A stretch of 64,000 nucleotides of DNA from Xanthobacteraceae bacterium (GTDB lineage Bacteria > Pseudomonadota > Alphaproteobacteria > Rhizobiales > Xanthobacteraceae), in the NCBI GenBank assembly GCA_030037895.1, contig JASHPW010000114.1, positions 1 through 64,000 of the forward strand, given 5' to 3'. Below the pieces are notes generated by a model, which ran no database searches, had not been told where the DNA came from, and was given only the letters and a program-made list of their open reading frames with translations. Of this stretch, positions 59,915-64,000 are shown piece after piece; position 1 is the first letter of the stretch; each line of letters opens with the position of its first letter. The position numbers and the translations under genes were made by a program.

Positions 59915-61402
59915 TCAACCGGCCAAGGGCGGCGCGATCCCGCCGAAGAAGAGCCACGAGATCAACAGTCCCACCCAGATGACGAAGCCGAACAGGCTGA
60001 CCAGATAGACGGCGGCGAGCTTGCCGAACCCCTCCTGCCACAGCGTCTTGAAGTTCGAAAGCACGCCGATCGAGAAGAAGGTGAGAATGAAGAAGATCAC
60101 GCGGAACGTGTTGGCCTCGCCGATCGCGGCTGGAACCTTCTTGGCAATATCCGCCGGCGTGCCGAGCGCGAGATAGAGCCCGACGATGAACGTGACCACG
60201 AAGCCGATGATGAATTTGGGGAAGCGCTGCCAGATTTCCCGCGCCTTCGCCTTGTCCTGCTCGCGCGTGACGTTGATGTGGTTGGTCCAGATGTAGCCGA
60301 GGACGAAGGCCCAAATCCCGATGAAGATGTCGATGAACACCTTGATCGTCGCCGCGGTGCCGAGAATCCAGCCCGGCTGATAATGGACGCCGGCGGCGGC
60401 ATTCTTCGCCAGGATCAGCGATTCGGTGATGCCGCCGGCGGCGACGGCCGCGCCGTCGGTCTTGACCGCGAGACCGATCCAGGCGCCGGCGACGAGCGGC
60501 TCATGCGCGAGGAAGGCCTGGGCGAGGAACGGCAGAATGAGCACCTCGACCACGGCGAAGATCACGACCAGCGAGGACACCAGCACCGGCACCACCGGCC
60601 GGGCGCGGATGGCGCCTCCGGTGGCGATCGCCGCCGAGACACCGCAGATCGAGATGCCGGAGGCGAGCGGCGCCGCCCATTCGCGGTTGAAGCCGAACCA
60701 TTTGCGGGCGACGAAATAGACCACCGCCCAGTAGATCAGATAGGCCTCCGCGATCGCGGCGACGCCACGCAAGAGGAGCGAGCTGGCGAAACCGAGCTTT
60801 CTCGCCGCCGTCACCGCGAAGACGCCGCCGAGGATGACGATGGCGACCTTGATGTAGAGTTCGGGCCGCACCGCCTCCCTGACCGCCGCGGCGAAGCGCG
60901 GAAGAAAATTGGCAATGATCAGTCCGGCGACGAGCGCGAAGATGTAGCCGCCTTCATTGGTGAGCCCCAGCGACCATTTGATGCCGAATTTCTGCTCGTC
61001 CGCCGGCGACGCCGCCGCGAAATGGGCGAAGTTGCCGATCACCCAGCTCGCATAGGCAAGCCAGAACACGGCGGTGAAGGCGAGCGCGAACCTCTTCACG
61101 TCGCTTTTGAGCGCAGCGGCGGCGGCGCTGAGCACAACGAGCAGCGCGACATAGGTTGCGACCAGCGCGCCGACGCCGCCGAACGCGGCGTATTCCTTCG
61201 ACGTCGCTTTGAGCGCCTGACTGAGGTTGACCCACACCGACGTGCTCACCACCCAGCCGATAAGATCGGCGTTGGCGAGCGCGGCTAAGGCGAGAACGAA
61301 GATGAGCAAGCCGAGGATGACAGCAAGCCAGTCCTCGTTGAGGACGACGGCGGGCTCCGCCGCGACCGGCGCGGCGGCGTTGGTGAGATACGCGTTGGAC
61401 AT
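59915..61402 (-). CDS. YeiH-type putative sulfate exporter, enlarged
   Basis: This 495-residue membrane protein of the YeiH/Cons_hypoth698 family has about 12-14 spans, longer than the usual ~340 residues because of extra N-terminal spans. The conserved core is GISICGVSAAIATGGAI, with NEGGYIFALVAGLIIANFLP and GITESLILAKNAAAG. Transported substrate is not firmly known for the family. The start MSNAYLTNAAAPVAAEPAVVL is plausible. It lies upstream of the small single-span protein, separated by a dispersed repeat. Confidence 0.88.
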   Translation of the reverse strand: MSNAYLTNAAAPVAAEPAVVLNEDWLAVILGLLIFVLALAALANADLIGWVVSTSVWVNLSQALKATSKEYAAFGGVGALVATYVALLVVLSAAAAALKSDVKRFALAFTAVFWLAYASWVIGNFAHFAAASPADEQKFGIKWSLGLTNEGGYIFALVAGLIIANFLPRFAAAVREAVRPELYIKVAIVILGGVFAVTAARKLGFASSLLLRGVAAIAEAYLIYWAVVYFVARKWFGFNREWAAPLASGISICGVSAAIATGGAIRARPVVPVLVSSLVVIFAVVEVLILPFLAQAFLAHEPLVAGAWIGLAVKTDGAAVAAGGITESLILAKNAAAGVHYQPGWILGTAATIKVFIDIFIGIWAFVLGYIWTNHINVTREQDKAKAREIWQRFPKFIIGFVVTFIVGLYLALGTPADIAKKVPAAIGEANTFRVIFFILTFFSIGVLSNFKTLWQEGFGKLAAVYLVSLFGFVIWVGLLISWLFFGGIAPPLAG

Positions 61403-61842
61403 GATGCTCCTCTCGCCGGCGTATGCCGACGCTCCCGTGCAGTGACTTCAAAGTGCGAAGGCGGACGCGGGCGGCGCTTACGGCGCACGCCGGTTCATGC
61501 CGATGTTCAAGGGGCAAGCTCGACGCAGTCCAGCGGCGTCATTCGATCCATCTCCATGGTTGAGGAGCCCACGAAGATGCTTCGTGGCGCTTTAGCGTTT
61601 TTCCGCGGCGCAAGCTGCTCCGTCAAATTCCGCGATCCGTCAACCGGATGACCGATCTCACCATCGCGCGGCGGAAAGTCAATGCGCCAAATAAAAATAA
61701 GAGAAACTTGGTCGGGCGGCGCGGTTTCTGGCGAATGAATTCGCCCGCACCGGGCCGCGGGAGGAAACAATGTTTTGTGTTTTTCTGGGCCATGACCGCC
61801 GCCCGGAATCCCAACCGGGCCAAAGAGTCCGGGGGGAAGAGA
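61403..61842. other. Intergenic region without recognisable gene
   Basis: About 440 bp between the YeiH-type gene start and the ABC exporter stop. Local AT-rich patches occur near 61680-61720. Track ORFs here (61507, 61623, 61648) have no family content or good ribosome site. It presumably holds the YeiH promoter and an ABC gene terminator; neither is distinct. Confidence 0.5.
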
Positions 61843-63600
61843 TCACGCTGCCTGCGTCGCCAGGCGATCCATCTCGCGCTGCACGAGCCGGCGGTAGAGC
61901 CCTTCGCGGCGCATCAAGAGATCGGGCGGGCCGTCCTGGATCACTCGACCGAGTTGCAACACGACGATGCGATCGAAATTCCTTACCGTGGAAAGGCGAT
62001 GGGCGATGGCGATGACCGTGCGCCCGCGCATCAGGCGGCGTAACGCCTCGCGGATAATCTCCTCTGAATCGCTGTCGAGCGCGGATGTCGCCTCGTCGAG
62101 CAAAAGCAGCGGCGCGTCCTTGAGGAAGGCGCGGGCGATGGCGATGCGCTGACGCTGGCCGCCGGAAAGCTTGACGCCGCGCTCACCGACGATGGTGCGG
62201 ATGCCGGCCGGCAGGTCCTCGATGAAGTCGCAGCGCGCTGTGATCGCCGCTTCGAGCACGTCGTCATCCGAGGCATCCGGCCTGCCGTAGCGGATGTTCT
62301 CCATCACCGAGCGATGAAACAGCGAGGTATCCTGGGGCACGACTCCGATTGATTCGCGCAGGCTCTCCTGAGTGACGCGGGCAATATCCTGTCCGTCGAT
62401 CAGAATGCGTCCGTCTTGCACGTCGTAGAAACGCTGCAACAGCGCGAACAGCGTCGACTTGCCGCTGCCGGAATGACCCACGAGGCCGACGCGCTCACCC
62501 GGCTTGAAGCTGAGGTTGAGGTTGGTGAAAATTTGGTGGCCGTTGCCGTAGCGGAAACAAACTTGCTCGAATTTGACGCTTGCGGCGCGCTTGATCAGCG
62601 GCATCGCCTGGGGATGATCGCGCAACTCGTGCGGCACCAGCAGCGTCGCCAGCGCTTCGGCAAGGCGCGCAATATGCTGCGTGATATCGACCAGCGCCAC
62701 GGCGAGGTCGCGCGTCGCGTGCAATACCGAGATCCCCAAGGTGCAGGCGAGCACGACGTCACCGGTGGTGGCCTCCCCCTGCCGCCAGAGCAGGATCGCC
62801 CAAGCGAGCAGACCGAGCGCCAATACGATCGTCACCACGGCGTGAAAAATACGAAGCTTCTCGAGGTACAACAGGCTGCGCCGCCGGGCGTCCATCTCGC
62901 GACCGACCGTCGCGTCAAAACGACGATGCTCGCGCCGGGAACCGCCGAACGCCCGCACCAGCGGCATATTGGCCACCACGTCGGCCATCTCGCCGTCCAC
63001 CGCGGCCGCCTTGCTGGCGAAGTCGTGGTGTAACGGCCGGCCGGAGATGGCCAGCCGGAACATGACGCAAACCATGACGCCGGCGACGACGGCGAGACCG
63101 AGAGCCATCGGCAGGCTGATCGTGCGCACCAAGGCGATCGCCGCGACCGTCGCCGCGCACGGCGGCAGCACGTTCCAGACGAACATGTTCTCGCCCGTGA
63201 ACACCGCGTTGGCGGTCGCGGTCACGCGGCTCGTCAGCGTGCCGGGCATGCGGTCGGTGAAATAGTTGGGTGAATGTCCGGTGAGATGCCGGAACAGGTC
63301 GCGCCGCAGATCGCCGGTCACCCCGACGAACGCGAAATTGGCGACCCCGCTCGCGACCCGCCACAACAGATTGTCGGCGGCGATCAGCGAGCCGAGGAAA
63401 ATAAACGCCGTCCATACGTCGGCGCTCGCGCCCTGCGACAGCGTATCGACCAGATACTTGACGCCGTATTGCGTGCCTACGGAGCAGACCACGGCGCACA
63501 GTACGGCGATCAGGATAACCACATGGGATAGCGGCCGCCGCCGCACGTAGCGAAGAATAAAAGCAAACGGTCGACTGGCATAATCACAAAGATCGTCCAT
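61843..63600 (-). CDS. ABC transporter, fused permease-ATPase exporter
   Basis: This 585-residue half-transporter works as a dimer to export a lipid, peptide or other substrate. Six membrane spans occupy the N-terminal ~320 residues (VVILIAVLCAVVCSVGTQYGV, MALGLAVVAGVMVCVMFRLAI). The ATPase has Walker A VGHSGSGKSTLFALL, signature VKLSGGQRQRIAIARAF, Walker B LLLLDEATSALDSDSEE and H-loop IAHRLSTVRNFD. ATG 63600 (MDDLCDYASRPFAF) is used; ATG 63648 is an alternative. It is divergent from a glycosyltransferase gene, so polysaccharide or lipid export is possible. Confidence 0.94.
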   Translation of the reverse strand: MDDLCDYASRPFAFILRYVRRRPLSHVVILIAVLCAVVCSVGTQYGVKYLVDTLSQGASADVWTAFIFLGSLIAADNLLWRVASGVANFAFVGVTGDLRRDLFRHLTGHSPNYFTDRMPGTLTSRVTATANAVFTGENMFVWNVLPPCAATVAAIALVRTISLPMALGLAVVAGVMVCVMFRLAISGRPLHHDFASKAAAVDGEMADVVANMPLVRAFGGSRREHRRFDATVGREMDARRRSLLYLEKLRIFHAVVTIVLALGLLAWAILLWRQGEATTGDVVLACTLGISVLHATRDLAVALVDITQHIARLAEALATLLVPHELRDHPQAMPLIKRAASVKFEQVCFRYGNGHQIFTNLNLSFKPGERVGLVGHSGSGKSTLFALLQRFYDVQDGRILIDGQDIARVTQESLRESIGVVPQDTSLFHRSVMENIRYGRPDASDDDVLEAAITARCDFIEDLPAGIRTIVGERGVKLSGGQRQRIAIARAFLKDAPLLLLDEATSALDSDSEEIIREALRRLMRGRTVIAIAHRLSTVRNFDRIVVLQLGRVIQDGPPDLLMRREGLYRRLVQREMDRLATQAA

Positions 63601-63891
63601 GGACGTCTGGTCTCCGCGCGTGAATGCCGCCGACCCTCCTCGACCCATGCTCCAAGACCACAACGCCCAAAACTTCAAATTTATCCCCTCTCCCCGACTT
63701 TTCATTACCGCACTCGGTTCGAGGAACCGCTGAGCGACAACGGCAACGTTGCGGCGGCAGAAAAGTTCCCGGAGCGCAAAAAAATAAGTTCCGCCCCGAA
63801 TTTGAAACATTCGGCCGCATTTTTGTTCTTGGTTCTGTGCCGGAAATGCGCGGATGAGGGGCTTCATCCATATCTGGAAAGGCCAAATTCA
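63601..63891. other. Divergent promoter region
   Basis: About 290 bp between the ABC exporter and the glycosyltransferase. It is less GC-rich than the rest (for example GCGCAAAAAAATAAGTTCC), as expected for promoters. No clear operator or RNA structure was identified. Confidence 0.5.
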
Positions 63892-64000
63892 ATGCACATT
63901 GCCCAGGTTGCGCCGTTGACGGAGGCAATTCCCCCCAAGTTATACGGCGGAACCGAACGCGTGGTGTCGTGGCTCACGGAGGAGTTGATCGGGCTCGGGC
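63892..64000 (+). CDS. Family 4 glycosyltransferase, N-terminal fragment (runs off the window)
   Basis: Only the first 36 codons are present. MHIAQVAPLTEAIPPKLYGG followed by TERVVSWLTEELIGLG is the typical N-terminus of bacterial GT4 glycosyltransferases, with the early glycine-rich loop (LYGGTERVV) that contacts the acceptor or donor. It was absent from the ORF track because it is cut by the window end. Confidence 0.85.
   Translation, partial: MHIAQVAPLTEAIPPKLYGGTERVVSWLTEELIGLG

Noticed and set aside
59819-61288. 489-aa plus-strand ORF
   Set aside because: Antisense to the YeiH-type membrane protein; Glu/Asp/Arg-rich mirror of hydrophobic codons.

Overview
The window is a GC-rich stretch of an alphaproteobacterial chromosome. 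Gene content and protein style point to Hyphomicrobiales (Rhizobiales), probably near Bradyrhizobiaceae/Xanthobacteraceae. The supporting evidence is the tkt-gap-pgk-fba cluster with class I aldolase, the fused indolepyruvate ferredoxin oxidoreductase, DUF1007/NicO/COG0523 metal genes, a perfect CtrA-type box (TTAA-N7-TTAA), and recurring palindromic intergenic repeats of a kind common in this group. The genus assignment is inference. No prophage, insertion sequence, CRISPR array or rRNA operon is visible. One tRNA gene is present, initiator tRNA-fMet at 46885-46961.

Layout. 1-7.8 kb: central carbon genes (3' end of transketolase, GAPDH, phosphoglycerate kinase, class I aldolase, a ThiE-like protein), interrupted by an opposite-strand pair (a CzcO-like flavoprotein that seems to start at ATT, and OsmC). 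8-16 kb: envelope and general metabolism (Sel1-repeat protein, MltB-type transglycosylase, GalU, proline-rich beta-barrel protein, ferrochelatase, small Cys-rich secreted protein, Uma2 nuclease). 16-25 kb: indolepyruvate oxidoreductase, a GGDEF-EAL protein, a FeeM/autoinducer-synthase-like acyltransferase behind a CtrA box, and an FAD monooxygenase. 25-29.6 kb: zinc-ribbon protein, GST, two YeeE/YedE-type membrane proteins, SDR and FumC.

29.7-40 kb is a metal-centred island. It holds a cobalt-type nitrile hydratase (nthA, nthB, accessory protein), a ZnuACB-type transporter operon with a sugar kinase overlapping its last gene and a Zur-like operator upstream, and DUF2946-DUF1007-NicO followed by a His-rich COG0523 GTPase and a WD40 protein. 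40-47 kb: ornithine/lysine decarboxylase with a structured leader that may be a speF-type RNA, an M3 peptidase, a gamma-glutamyltransferase-like enzyme, a CHAD protein and tRNA-fMet.

47-57 kb is the most system-like region. It is one tightly packed minus-strand operon encoding a three-subunit molybdenum hydroxylase (FAD, 2Fe-2S and Mo subunits) followed by a complete branched-chain-amino-acid-type ABC transporter (SBP, LivH, LivM, LivG, LivF). It is divergent from two tandem paralogous TetR regulators, and a perfect 14-bp palindrome (TGACCAATTGGTCA) lies in the shared promoter gap. I infer an inducible uptake-plus-hydroxylation pathway for a substrate not identifiable from sequence. 57-64 kb: a serine hydrolase divergent from a siderophore-interacting flavoprotein, a YeiH-type membrane protein, a half-size ABC exporter, and the first codons of a family 4 glycosyltransferase cut by the window end.

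Many long ORFs in the track are antisense shadows caused by high GC and were left out. Start codons were chosen by homology of the N-terminus, Shine-Dalgarno sequence and operon overlap, so several differ from the track.
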